Origin: G039029935 sp039029935 | GTDB taxonomy: Bacteria > Chloroflexota > Anaerolineae > Caldilineales > Caldilineaceae | Direction: 5' to 3' | Length of the DNA: 9,264 nucleotides | Assembly (NCBI GenBank): GCA_039029935.1 | Contig: JBCCFC010000482.1 | Coordinates: 1 to 9,264 of the forward strand | Part shown: positions 1 through 6,101 of the stretch, piece after piece | Numbering within the stretch: the stretch's first letter is position 1 | Layout of the letters: every line of letters begins with the position of its first letter | Position numbers and translations under genes: made by a program | The notes under the pieces: generated by a model | What the model was told of the DNA's origin: nothing | The model's input: only the letters and a program-made list of their open reading frames with translations | The model's database searches: none

Positions 1-19
1 ACTTCGTTTTTGTACCTTT

Positions 20-67
20 TTATTTGGGGGTTTTTATTTTTTTTCACTAAAAAAAACCCCCGAAAAA
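20..67. repeat. AT-rich inverted repeat with G5/C5 core
   Basis: GGGGG at 26-30 pairs with CCCCC at 57-61, and T5 at 31-35 pairs with A5 at 52-56. The stem can be extended outward through 20-25 and 62-67 with one G-T pair and one mismatch. On neither strand does a clean T-run follow the hairpin, so a classical intrinsic terminator is not well supported. It sits about 40 bases before the methyltransferase gene and may mark the end of whatever lies upstream of the window. Confidence 0.4.
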
Positions 68-106
68 TCCACTGGAATAATCTAACACACAACACATGAA
101 CAATCC

Positions 107-979
107 ATGAACAACTCAACAACGACTACAGAACCAAAGAACACATGGCGTAAATACCTCACTGACTACAATGAAGGCTTAGGTTTGGTCTATGAGCGCT
201 TTGTCCTCAACGATTTTCTGGATGACTTACGTCGTCAACACAACATCCAATCGGTGTTGGAAGCCCCGCTTTATGGCATGGCTGGTGTGAGTGGCATCAA
301 TGATGTCATCTTTGCCCAAAACGGTGTTGACGTGACAATGGTCGATGACAACACTGAGCGGATCGAAGGCGTTGAGCGAATCTGGCATGATGACCTGGAA
401 TTACCCGCTGAGTTTGTCCATATTCCAGAAACCGACTGGCATCAACTCCCTTTTGAGGACAACACCTTTGATCTCACATGGCAGTGGGCTGGGCTTTGGT
501 ATATTCAAAAACCGGAGGGGCTGCTGAACGAACTGGTGCGCACCAGTCGTAATCTTGTTTTTGTTGCTATGCCCAACAACATCCAAGTCGGCTATTGGCT
601 GCGCAAGCTAGTCATCGACCGTGAATTCTTCCATCATCACGACGAAAGTTGGACACACATTCACCGCATCCGTAAAATTTTGGAAAACGCTGGTGTTGAG
701 ATTATCGAGCAAGGTGTGCTGGATGTTCCACCTTGGCCTGATACAGTGATGCCTGCCGCTGATGTACTCAAAAAGCTAGGCATCCGCAGCCAGAAACTTG
801 AAGAGCAGTTTACGGGTGACGATTGGCACTGGAGTACAATGGCCTATTACATGAATGAAGAGCCAGATTTGTATGAGCGCGTGATGAAGTATGCGTGGCT
901 GGATAAGGCGAAGTTACCTTGGCAGGTGAAGGCTGTGTGGGCGCATCATCGGTATTTGTTGGGAAGGGTGACTCCGTGA
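107..979 (+). CDS. Class I SAM-dependent methyltransferase (Methyltransf_11-like)
   Basis: Predicted cytoplasmic 290-residue protein that transfers a methyl group from S-adenosylmethionine; the substrate cannot be told. The Rossmann-type SAM site shows as a hydrophobic strand ending in an acidic residue and a Gly-rich turn (VLEAPLYGMAG, about residues 50-60). An acidic strand end follows (VTMVDDN, 76-82), and then the characteristic LPFEDNTFDLTW segment (114-125), where Methyltransf_11 proteins read LPF-D-SFD. Motif I is atypical: LEAPLYGMAG replaces the usual LDLGCGTG. The C-terminal 120 residues are Trp- and His-rich and probably form the substrate lid. No Shine-Dalgarno sequence precedes the ATG at 107. 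An ATG at 96 opens only four codons before a TGA that overlaps the 107 start. The nuclease-like gene begins 17 bases downstream, so the two may be co-transcribed. Confidence 0.8.
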   Translation: MNNSTTTTEPKNTWRKYLTDYNEGLGLVYERFVLNDFLDDLRRQHNIQSVLEAPLYGMAGVSGINDVIFAQNGVDVTMVDDNTERIEGVERIWHDDLELPAEFVHIPETDWHQLPFEDNTFDLTWQWAGLWYIQKPEGLLNELVRTSRNLVFVAMPNNIQVGYWLRKLVIDREFFHHHDESWTHIHRIRKILENAGVEIIEQGVLDVPPWPDTVMPAADVLKKLGIRSQKLEEQFTGDDWHWSTMAYYMNEEPDLYERVMKYAWLDKAKLPWQVKAVWAHHRYLLGRVTP

Positions 980-996
980 AAATTCAATGAGGTCGA

Positions 997-1638
997 ATGA
1001 TGAAACGAACATTTAAACAGTGTAGCCTTATCTGGCTAGAAAAGCATTTGGGTGTCCGTGAAGTACGAAACACACCACTTCTACTTAGTTGGATAGATCA
1101 AGAGGTTGAGATTTCGGATACAGAAAAACAAGAGCTTGCAACTTTGCAAGAAGAACTGACTGAAAATCTACGAGGCTGGAATGAGTTGGAATTGGCCTAT
1201 GAATTTATTGCGCCGCTACTGAAAATGGTCAAATTTTCAGGTGAAAATCGACGTTTTTTTGCCGAACGGACACTGGAAGGAAAAATTGGGGATGTTGAGC
1301 TAGGCGGTAAACCGGATGGCATGATTGCATCGGGCAGACTTGAACCTGAGCAACCCTATTTCTGTTTACACGAATATAAGCGCGAAGATGATTCAGAAGG
1401 CGACCCTGCTGGTCAAGTACTTGCCGCAATGTTGGTCGCACAAGAAATCAACCAACATGAGCAGCCAGTCTACGGCTGTTATATCAAGGGAAATATCTGG
1501 TATTTTATGATTCTACAAGGGCTAGAATACAGCATCAGCAACAGCTATTCAGCCACACGTGAGGACATCGTCGATATCTTTCGTATTCTCAAGGTACTGA
1601 AAATAATCATTACCCGCATGGCTGAGAACACTGCCTAA
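997..1638 (+). CDS. Stand-alone PD-(D/E)XK nuclease-like protein
   Basis: A 213-residue protein that carries the PD-(D/E)XK fold signature and little else. GGKPDG (103-108) supplies the metal-binding Asp107, HEYKRE (125-130) supplies Glu126 and Lys128, and a conserved Gln140 follows in GQVLAAMLVAQE. Glu63 or Glu69 in the N-terminal helix could complete the site. From memory, similar proteins with the same N-terminal (TLEWLE-like) and PDGMIASGR segments occur as hypothetical proteins in cyanobacteria and Bacteroidetes; their role is unknown. The ATG codons at 997 and 1000 are adjacent. GAGG at 989-992 is 4 bases from the first and 7 from the second, so 1000 may be the true start. The gene lies just after the methyltransferase and ends 22 bases from a convergent gene, with no visible terminator between them. 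Confidence 0.72.
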   Translation: MMKRTFKQCSLIWLEKHLGVREVRNTPLLLSWIDQEVEISDTEKQELATLQEELTENLRGWNELELAYEFIAPLLKMVKFSGENRRFFAERTLEGKIGDVELGGKPDGMIASGRLEPEQPYFCLHEYKREDDSEGDPAGQVLAAMLVAQEINQHEQPVYGCYIKGNIWYFMILQGLEYSISNSYSATREDIVDIFRILKVLKIIITRMAENTA

Positions 1639-1660
1639 TCCCCTACCCATTCATCCAGTC

Positions 1661-2293
1661 TTACTTCATTTTTCCCTTCATTACTTGTGCATTCCACCAA
1701 GAAATCAACGGCGTGATCACTACAGTCGGTGCCAACCACAACACAAACTCTGGCTCAAACTCGAAATTCGTGACAATAAAGGCGGTGACAGTGGCAATGG
1801 TCCCTGCTAACATGCCTGTCAAGTGATAAGCAATGCGCTTTTTGCCACGTACCCCACCGCCTCTCAATGTAATGAGGTCAAAGACACTCAACGCCGCACC
1901 GATACTACCAAAGACAAGCAAGGTGATGCCCATTGTATTGCCCGTCATCAGCATATAGACACCATAGCCAAGCATTGCCACTGATGTCACCGCCATGATG
2001 CCAGCACTGCTCCAATCAAGCCGTGTTGGTTTGCCGCGCCGATTTTTGGCAAAACGCCAACCCGCCAATGCGAGATAAAAGCTAAAGATAGCGATTAAAA
2101 AGAGAAAGGGGTTGGGGCGCATGATTGCCATCGGGATGGCCGTGACAAAGATGACCGCCATTCCCCAAAAGTAAACGCGTCCACTGTAGAGATGCCATGT
2201 GCGCCCTTTGGCCGTGAATGTAGCGACAAAGGCAGCGACCAATGCGCTGAATCCAGCGATGATGTGAATGGTGAGTAGAATCGTGTAAATCAT
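1661..2293 (-). CDS. DUF2306-type multi-pass membrane protein
   Basis: A 210-residue inner-membrane protein with about seven hydrophobic helices (roughly residues 1-25, 42-60, 63-80, 98-117, 121-141, 158-176 and 183-203). The opening HIIAGFSALVAA, then GRTWHLYSGRVYFWGM (30-45), and a third His at 157 (AYHLTGM) follow the pattern of DUF2306 / cytochrome b561-like predicted membrane proteins. In these, His residues near helix ends are conserved. Haem binding is possible but not shown here. AAGGA (complement of 2299-2303) lies 5 bases before the ATG, which fixes the start. The nearest gene on the same strand ends 139 bases upstream, so this is probably a separate transcript. Confidence 0.72.
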   Translation of the reverse strand: MIYTILLTIHIIAGFSALVAAFVATFTAKGRTWHLYSGRVYFWGMAVIFVTAIPMAIMRPNPFLFLIAIFSFYLALAGWRFAKNRRGKPTRLDWSSAGIMAVTSVAMLGYGVYMLMTGNTMGITLLVFGSIGAALSVFDLITLRGGGVRGKKRIAYHLTGMLAGTIATVTAFIVTNFEFEPEFVLWLAPTVVITPLISWWNAQVMKGKMK

Positions 2294-2432
2294 GTGTATC
2301 CTTGGTCCTATTTGTTCAACTTGAATGATGATTGCATAGGTCTAGGATAGCATGAGAACGGTCATGTTTGGTAGTGTCCAAAGTCATATGACTCGGCAGG
2401 TCAAGGCCTTAAGGAATGAGAACAGAACTTTA
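2294..2432. other. Intergenic spacer with a 12-bp perfect palindrome
   Basis: This 139-base spacer lies between two minus-strand genes. It contains the perfect palindrome AGTCATATGACT at 2382-2393, which could be a dimeric regulator site or chance. I see no convincing terminator for the protease gene and no strong promoter for the DUF2306 gene. Confidence 0.3.
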
Positions 2433-2828
2433 TTACACTCGAATTTCGGTTACACCAGCAAACCCATTCAACGTAACCTCTAGTTGATTCAGGATATCAC
2501 GTCCTAACAGCGTCTCTTGATTGACTGTATTCGCAACAGCATCAATATCATAGGATGAATGGGAGCCTATGTGGATTTTGACCGAGTAGAGACGGACGAG
2601 GCGACGATCACCTGTGACCCCGACTATGTATCGTTCTCCTACACGTATTGCATTGACTTTTTGCAATATCTTCAGTGGAATTGTCGTCACATCGGAACCC
2701 GAATCGACCAATGCGATTACCTTTGTTAATGGTTGTACCTCTAGTATGTGACTCAATCCAATTTCCAATACTGGCATTGATGGGTCATGGGAAGAGTCAT
2801 AGTCATGCATGTCAATGAGTTGTGTCAT
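2433..2828 (-). CDS. Retropepsin-like aspartic protease
   Basis: A 131-residue, single-domain aspartic protease of clan AA, the type that works as a homodimer with one catalytic Asp from each chain. The active-site motif is LVDSGSDVTTIP (40-51) with Asp42 catalytic. The second family hallmark is the hydrophobic-hydrophobic-Gly segment LLGRDILNQL (107-116) near the C terminus, and the Gly-rich flap region is about residues 68-75 (IVGVTGDR). The length matches free-standing bacterial retropepsins. No signal peptide or membrane segment is visible, so it is probably cytoplasmic. GAAGG (complement of 2836-2840) is 7 bases before the ATG. The DUF5678-type gene ends 36 bases upstream on the same strand, which indicates an operon. 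The upstream protein is therefore a candidate substrate or partner, but that is inference. Confidence 0.8.
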   Translation of the reverse strand: MTQLIDMHDYDSSHDPSMPVLEIGLSHILEVQPLTKVIALVDSGSDVTTIPLKILQKVNAIRVGERYIVGVTGDRRLVRLYSVKIHIGSHSSYDIDAVANTVNQETLLGRDILNQLEVTLNGFAGVTEIRV

Positions 2829-2864
2829 GGGTTTGCCTTCTTTACTGTATCCGATTCTTAAATA

Positions 2865-3353
2865 TTATTCTAGTCGAAATGACGGGATACGCACAGTTGG
2901 AACAACTTCTGGCAGTACCTGACGCACCAAAAGCGGTGTATCCCCATATTGTTCAGCCAAGCGACGATACAACGCGATTTTATCTGTATCGCGATCAACC
3001 AGTTCCCCTTGATGAATGGCAACATACTGCCGAGGATACTTCAACAGTAATTCAGGGTGCATTTGTGCATATGCTTTTGCCTCTTGCGCAATGATCCTAT
3101 CTTCAGCTTGCAAATCTGGGTCTGTCGTCGTATAGGTCAAAACATCTTGTGCATCTAAGGGGTCCGCCACGGATACATCATACTTGATGGATCCATTTTC
3201 AGCATTCTCAGACGACTTATGATGTCGCTGAAAAAAGCTGACAGATTTCTCTTCGAGAAACGAAGCAAATTCAGCCAAACGCCGTAATGCTTCAATGGGT
3301 AGAGCATCTGCCGCTCTTGATACTTGTAATTTTAAAACTTGTGCTTCTTGCAT
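2865..3353 (-). CDS. DUF5678-type protein upstream of retropepsin
   Basis: The last 60 residues (YPRQYVAIHQGELVDRD, then a helix and LLVRQVLP) match the DUF5678 pattern of a short strand-turn-strand domain with the (W/Y)VA-x-x-GE-(L/V)V signature. Its function is unknown. The N-terminal 36 residues (LPIEALRRLAEFASFLEEK) resemble the helical start of DUF2281-like proteins often annotated as antitoxin-like. A charged, low-complexity linker joins the two parts. The frame is open to a TTG at 3383 and an ATG at 3380, but neither has a ribosome site. The ATG at 3353 has GAGG 5 bases upstream and lies about 36 bases after the expected transcription start, so I chose it (162 residues). It precedes and is probably co-transcribed with the protease gene. 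Confidence 0.65.
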   Translation of the reverse strand: MQEAQVLKLQVSRAADALPIEALRRLAEFASFLEEKSVSFFQRHHKSSENAENGSIKYDVSVADPLDAQDVLTYTTTDPDLQAEDRIIAQEAKAYAQMHPELLLKYPRQYVAIHQGELVDRDTDKIALYRRLAEQYGDTPLLVRQVLPEVVPTVRIPSFRLE

Positions 3354-3358
3354 AAATA

Positions 3359-3362
3359 CCTC
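3359..3362 (-). promoter_or_regulatory. Shine-Dalgarno GAGG deciding the DUF5678 start
   Basis: On the minus strand, GAGG stands 5 bases before the ATG at 3353. The alternative starts at 3380 (ATG) and 3383 (TTG) have only AT-rich sequence before them and lie within about 10 bases of the predicted transcription start. Confidence 0.5.
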
Positions 3363-3395
3363 GCAATTTTTATCAGCCATCAAAACATATGCATT

Positions 3396-3404
3396 ATTAT
3401 ACCA
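3396..3404 (-). promoter_or_regulatory. Extended -10 promoter element (TGGTATAAT)
   Basis: The minus strand reads TGGTATAAT, a perfect sigma-70 -10 hexamer with the extended TGn. The -35 region is poor (GAAACA at 18-bp spacing), as is common for extended -10 promoters. Transcription would start near 3389 and lead into the DUF5678/retropepsin operon. Confidence 0.55.
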
Positions 3405-3514
3405 TAAATCTTAATCCATTGTTTCCCGATTGGCTATCCTTATACAAAACGCCTCAAATTTTGCTTCGCATAAAAAATCTGATAGACTCAACATGTCCAT
3501 CAAAATTATGCTAA

Positions 3515-3543
3515 TTGTGAATATGACAACAGTTGGCATAAAT
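3515..3543 (+). promoter_or_regulatory. Weak candidate promoter/operator before the binding-protein gene
   Basis: TTGTGA at 3515-3520 and CATAAA at 3537-3542 are spaced 16 bases and each match 4 of 6 consensus positions. The -35 overlaps an imperfect palindrome, TTGTGAATATGACAA (3515-3529, 10 of 15 positions symmetric), that resembles a LacI-type half-site pair (TTGT...ACAA). CUT1 importer operons are often under LacI-family control, but no regulator gene is in the window. Treat this as a weak candidate. Confidence 0.22.
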
Positions 3544-3558
3544 CAATTATCTATTCAA

Positions 3559-3564
3559 GGGAGG
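3559..3564 (+). promoter_or_regulatory. Strong Shine-Dalgarno GGGAGG fixing a GTG start
   Basis: GGGAGG, within AAGGGAGGA, lies 6 bases before the GTG at 3571. Together with the signal peptide that begins there, it shows that the open frame reaching back to 3430 is not translated. Confidence 0.75.
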
Positions 3565-3570
3565 AAAACT

Positions 3571-5019
3571 GTGCAAAACAAGTCATTTTTGCGCTTTACC
3601 ACACTGTTCTGCTTACTTCTGGGGTTGACACTGGTCTTTGCGGCCTGTGCCGCACCGGCTGCACCAGAGGCGGCTCCGGCTGATACGGACGACGCTGCGA
3701 TGGAGGAAGTTGATCCAGAAACAGCAGCTATGCTGGAAAAATACAATTTGCAGGCTGGCAAGCCATTTGACGGCACTGAACTCAACTTTTTGATCTGTTG
3801 TGCTACCGCACCACAGTTTGCTGCGCTCAACAAACGCTCGGCTGAATTTACCGAATTGACAGGTATCTCTGTTACATGGGGCGACTCACCCTATGGCGAA
3901 TTCCAGAGCAAGATTATTGCCGAGGTCACGGCTGGCTCACCTGCATTCGACCTGATTGCCTATGTGGATGCATGGGGTCCAAGCATTGAAACCTATATGC
4001 TGCCATTGAATGACTACATTGCACGTGACGGCTGGGATTTGGAAAACTATCCACCACCCTACATCACGGCAGGTCAGGGCTATCTGGACGGCAGCCAGCA
4101 GTATGGTATCCCGCTGCGTGGGCATCCATTCATGATGTTCTATCGTGAGGACATTTTTGCTGACCTGGGTTTGGAAGCACCCACAACATGGGCCGAGCTT
4201 GAGGACGCATCTGCTGCCATCCAAGCGGCAGGATTGACTGATGCAGAGGGCAGCGAAGTCTATCCAATCTCTATGTACTATGGCATCAACGCGGGTCAAA
4301 ACATGTTTGTGTGGGAAAGCATGTTGTGGTCCAATGGTGGGGACATCTTTGATGAAGAGTTCAATCCTATTTTCAACAATGCCGAAGGGCTGGAAGCAAC
4401 AGAACGCTATCTGAGCTTCCTCAGCAATGGCTACACCAGTCCAGGTTCGGTTGCCTTTAACGAGCAAGAAGGCAACGCTGAATATAACCAAGGTCGTGCG
4501 GCCATTTTCACTGGCTGGTGGTGGATGTATAGCCGAGGCACAAACTGTGAGGCCAATCCAGCCGAGGTTTGTGAGAATGCTGGTTTTGCACCGATTCCAG
4601 GTTGGGAAGGCAAAGGCACATCGTCCTATGGTCACATCTGGCAGGTCGGCATCAACAGCTTCTCGAACAATCAGGATGCAGCATGGGAATATATGAAATT
4701 TTTCCTCAATGCTGAAATTGAGAAGGAAGTTGTGATTGCATCTGACGATCCAGCACTGGATACCAACGTTGCTGTACGCCTCAGCGTTTTGGCCGATGAA
4801 GAGGTCAATGAGGTGCATGGTGGTTTGCAGGGTGTGGGTGCAAAGGTACTGGAAAATGCACGCTCACAGCCATTGTTGCCAGAATGGCCGGAAATCGTTT
4901 CCATCCTAGAGGTTGCTATTAACGAGATGGCAGCCAACGGTGGTGACATTCAGGCCATGCTTGATCAAGCCGCAGATGATGTTGCGGACGTGATGGAACG
5001 TAATGGATATTATGACTAA
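3571..5019 (+). CDS. Sugar ABC transporter substrate-binding lipoprotein (SBP family 1)
   Basis: A 482-residue extracytoplasmic solute-binding protein of family 1 (CUT1 carbohydrate importers). The GTG start gives a short basic N terminus (QNKSFLRF), a hydrophobic core (LFCLLLGLTLVFAA) and a lipobox ending in Cys26 (VFAAC). An Ala/Pro/Asp-rich linker follows, typical of surface lipoproteins in Chloroflexota. The body shows SBP_bac_1 features. These are an early segment with a D-x-I-A-Y-VDAWG stretch, YREDIFADLGLEAPTTWAEL, a mid-chain GRAAIFTGWWWMYSRG segment, and a late GHIWQVGINSFSNNQDAAWEYMKFF segment, which is the usual lobe-closing region. Two Cys flank the TNCEANPAEVC insert and may form a disulfide. 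The substrate is probably an oligosaccharide or sugar derivative but cannot be assigned. The two permease genes follow after a large palindrome. Confidence 0.9.
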   Translation: MQNKSFLRFTTLFCLLLGLTLVFAACAAPAAPEAAPADTDDAAMEEVDPETAAMLEKYNLQAGKPFDGTELNFLICCATAPQFAALNKRSAEFTELTGISVTWGDSPYGEFQSKIIAEVTAGSPAFDLIAYVDAWGPSIETYMLPLNDYIARDGWDLENYPPPYITAGQGYLDGSQQYGIPLRGHPFMMFYREDIFADLGLEAPTTWAELEDASAAIQAAGLTDAEGSEVYPISMYYGINAGQNMFVWESMLWSNGGDIFDEEFNPIFNNAEGLEATERYLSFLSNGYTSPGSVAFNEQEGNAEYNQGRAAIFTGWWWMYSRGTNCEANPAEVCENAGFAPIPGWEGKGTSSYGHIWQVGINSFSNNQDAAWEYMKFFLNAEIEKEVVIASDDPALDTNVAVRLSVLADEEVNEVHGGLQGVGAKVLENARSQPLLPEWPEIVSILEVAINEMAANGGDIQAMLDQAADDVADVMERNGYYD

Positions 5020-5057
5020 TCGGTAAGTCGATGATCAGTAGGTCGGTATTCGGTAGA

Positions 5058-5091
5058 TCGGTAGGTCGGTATTCGGTTACTGACCTACCGA
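5058..5091. repeat. Inner hairpin, copy 1
   Basis: TCGGTAGGTCGGTA (5058-5071) pairs with TACTGACCTACCGA (5078-5091): 14 pairs, one of them G-U, with a six-base loop TTCGGT. The right arm is followed by CCCACTG, which corresponds to CTCACTG after copy 2, so the two copies are diverged duplicates. Confidence 0.75.
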
Positions 5092-5116
5092 CCCACTGCT
5101 CACCGACTATTGGTAT

Positions 5117-5157
5117 TCGGTAGGTTGGTATTCGGTATTCGGTTACTGACCTACCGA
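5117..5157. repeat. Inner hairpin, copy 2
   Basis: TCGGTAGGTTGGTA (5117-5130) pairs with TACTGACCTACCGA (5144-5157): 14 pairs, two of them G-U. The loop is 13 bases and differs from copy 1 by one extra 7-base TATTCGG unit. The C-to-T change in the left arm keeps pairing as G-U. Confidence 0.75.
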
Positions 5158-5225
5158 CTCACTGGCCTACCGAATACCGACCTACTGACTTACCGACTAC
5201 TGGTCCACACCAAGAGAGAAACCAC

Positions 5226-6101
5226 ATGCAAAGAAGGCGAATCACATTTGCGCTGCTTGCTCCTGCCATGCTCCTGATTGCGGCAACATCGACCTATCCC
5301 CTGCTATTCACGCTCAACGCTAGTTTTCGTCGGTGGCAGCTATCACGCTCGCCAACCCCAGGCGCGCTGATTGGCTTTGACAATTATGCCCGTGCCTTTG
5401 ATGACCGCTTCTTTGCCAATAGCCTCTACGTCACCGCTGTCTTTACGATTATCTCAGTTTTGATGACCATCCTCATCGGATTAGCGATGGCACTGATTTT
5501 ACAACGCCAGAGCCGCTTCAACACCTTCATCCGTACCCTGCTCATCTTCCCCTTTGCCGTCAGCCCTGCGTTGAAAGGCTACACCTTCCGCTTTATGCTC
5601 AACCCAGAGTATGGCATTCTTGACCAAATGATCGACTTCTTTTTCCCGTTTTCCAAAGACCTTGTGTGGTTAGCCAACGAGTTCTGGGCGTTGTTCTGGC
5701 TCTCTGTGACAGAAACCTATGGATGGGCACCGCTGATTGCACTCATGTTTATCGGTGCGCTCAACGCCATCCCCACGGATATTTTTGAATCGGCCAAGGT
5801 AGAAGGGTCCAACAATTGGCAGCTATTTCGGCACATCACCCTCCCACTGCTCAGTCCGGTCATCATTATTGCCACCTTGCTCAAAACCATCTTCTCACTA
5901 AAAATGTTTGACCAAGTTGTCACCATGACAGGCGGTGGACCGGGACGTGCGACACAAACGCTCAACTACTATGTCTACCAAACGGCCTTTGTCACACTCG
6001 ATATGGGATATGCCTCGGCTCTCTCCTATATCCTCATCATCGTCATGTCAATTCTGGCCTATTTCTACGTCCGTGCCTTGTATAGTGGGGTGAATTCCTA
6101 A
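5226..6101 (+). CDS. Sugar ABC transporter permease, MalF/UgpA type
   Basis: A 291-residue inner-membrane subunit of the CUT1 importer (BPD_transp_1 family) with about six helices, starting at residues 7-28 and ending at 263-285. The EAA loop that docks the ATPase is ESAKVEGSNNWQLFRHITLP (188-207). It keeps the E-(A/S)-A-x3-G spacing and the I-x-LP end. MTGGGPGRATQTLNYYVYQ (234-252) is the usual MalF-side signature. A purine-rich AGAGAG lies about 7 bases before the ATG. The stop codon overlaps the start of the next permease gene by one base (TAATG), implying translational coupling. The two permeases would form a heterodimeric channel fed by the upstream lipoprotein. A shared ATPase elsewhere in the genome must power it, since none is encoded here. 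Confidence 0.9.
   Translation: MQRRRITFALLAPAMLLIAATSTYPLLFTLNASFRRWQLSRSPTPGALIGFDNYARAFDDRFFANSLYVTAVFTIISVLMTILIGLAMALILQRQSRFNTFIRTLLIFPFAVSPALKGYTFRFMLNPEYGILDQMIDFFFPFSKDLVWLANEFWALFWLSVTETYGWAPLIALMFIGALNAIPTDIFESAKVEGSNNWQLFRHITLPLLSPVIIIATLLKTIFSLKMFDQVVTMTGGGPGRATQTLNYYVYQTAFVTLDMGYASALSYILIIVMSILAYFYVRALYSGVNS

Larger units (their letters stand above)
5020..5196. repeat. Nested palindrome between binding-protein and permease genes
   Basis: The outer arms are 5020-5029 plus 5037-5055 on the left and 5168-5196 on the right. They form 29 perfect base pairs interrupted only by a 7-base left-side bulge (5030-5036). Inside lie two similar hairpins, 5058-5091 and 5117-5157. All are built from the motif TCGGTAGGTCGGTATTCGGT. 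The array begins on the base after the TAA stop of the binding-protein gene and ends 29 bases before the permease ATG. No T-run follows it. By analogy with REP elements between malE and malF, it could protect the upstream mRNA 3' end or reduce permease expression. Confidence 0.85.

Noticed and set aside
107..1638. Methyltransferase plus nuclease as a restriction-modification system
   Set aside because: The methyltransferase looks like a small-molecule Methyltransf_11 enzyme and lacks the DPPY or PCQ motifs of DNA methyltransferases; the nuclease has no specificity domain.
2382..2393. AGTCATATGACT palindrome as a named operator
   Set aside because: A single 12-bp palindrome without a paired site or known regulator is not enough to assign a function.
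3430..3570. Possible 47-residue N-terminal extension of the binding protein
   Set aside because: The strong GGGAGG site and the lipoprotein signal peptide both begin at the GTG at 3571; the extension would bury the signal peptide.
3937..4818. 293-codon minus-strand open frame across the binding-protein gene
   Set aside because: It is antisense to a clearly coding gene, its translation is Cys/Trp/His-rich with no family pattern, and it has no ribosome site.
5020..5196. CRISPR array
   Set aside because: The repeats are palindromic, irregularly spaced and without unique equal-length spacers, and no cas gene is near.
5020..5196. Intrinsic terminator of the binding-protein gene
   Set aside because: No T-run follows any of the stems, and the permease genes downstream need read-through unless they have a promoter that I cannot see.
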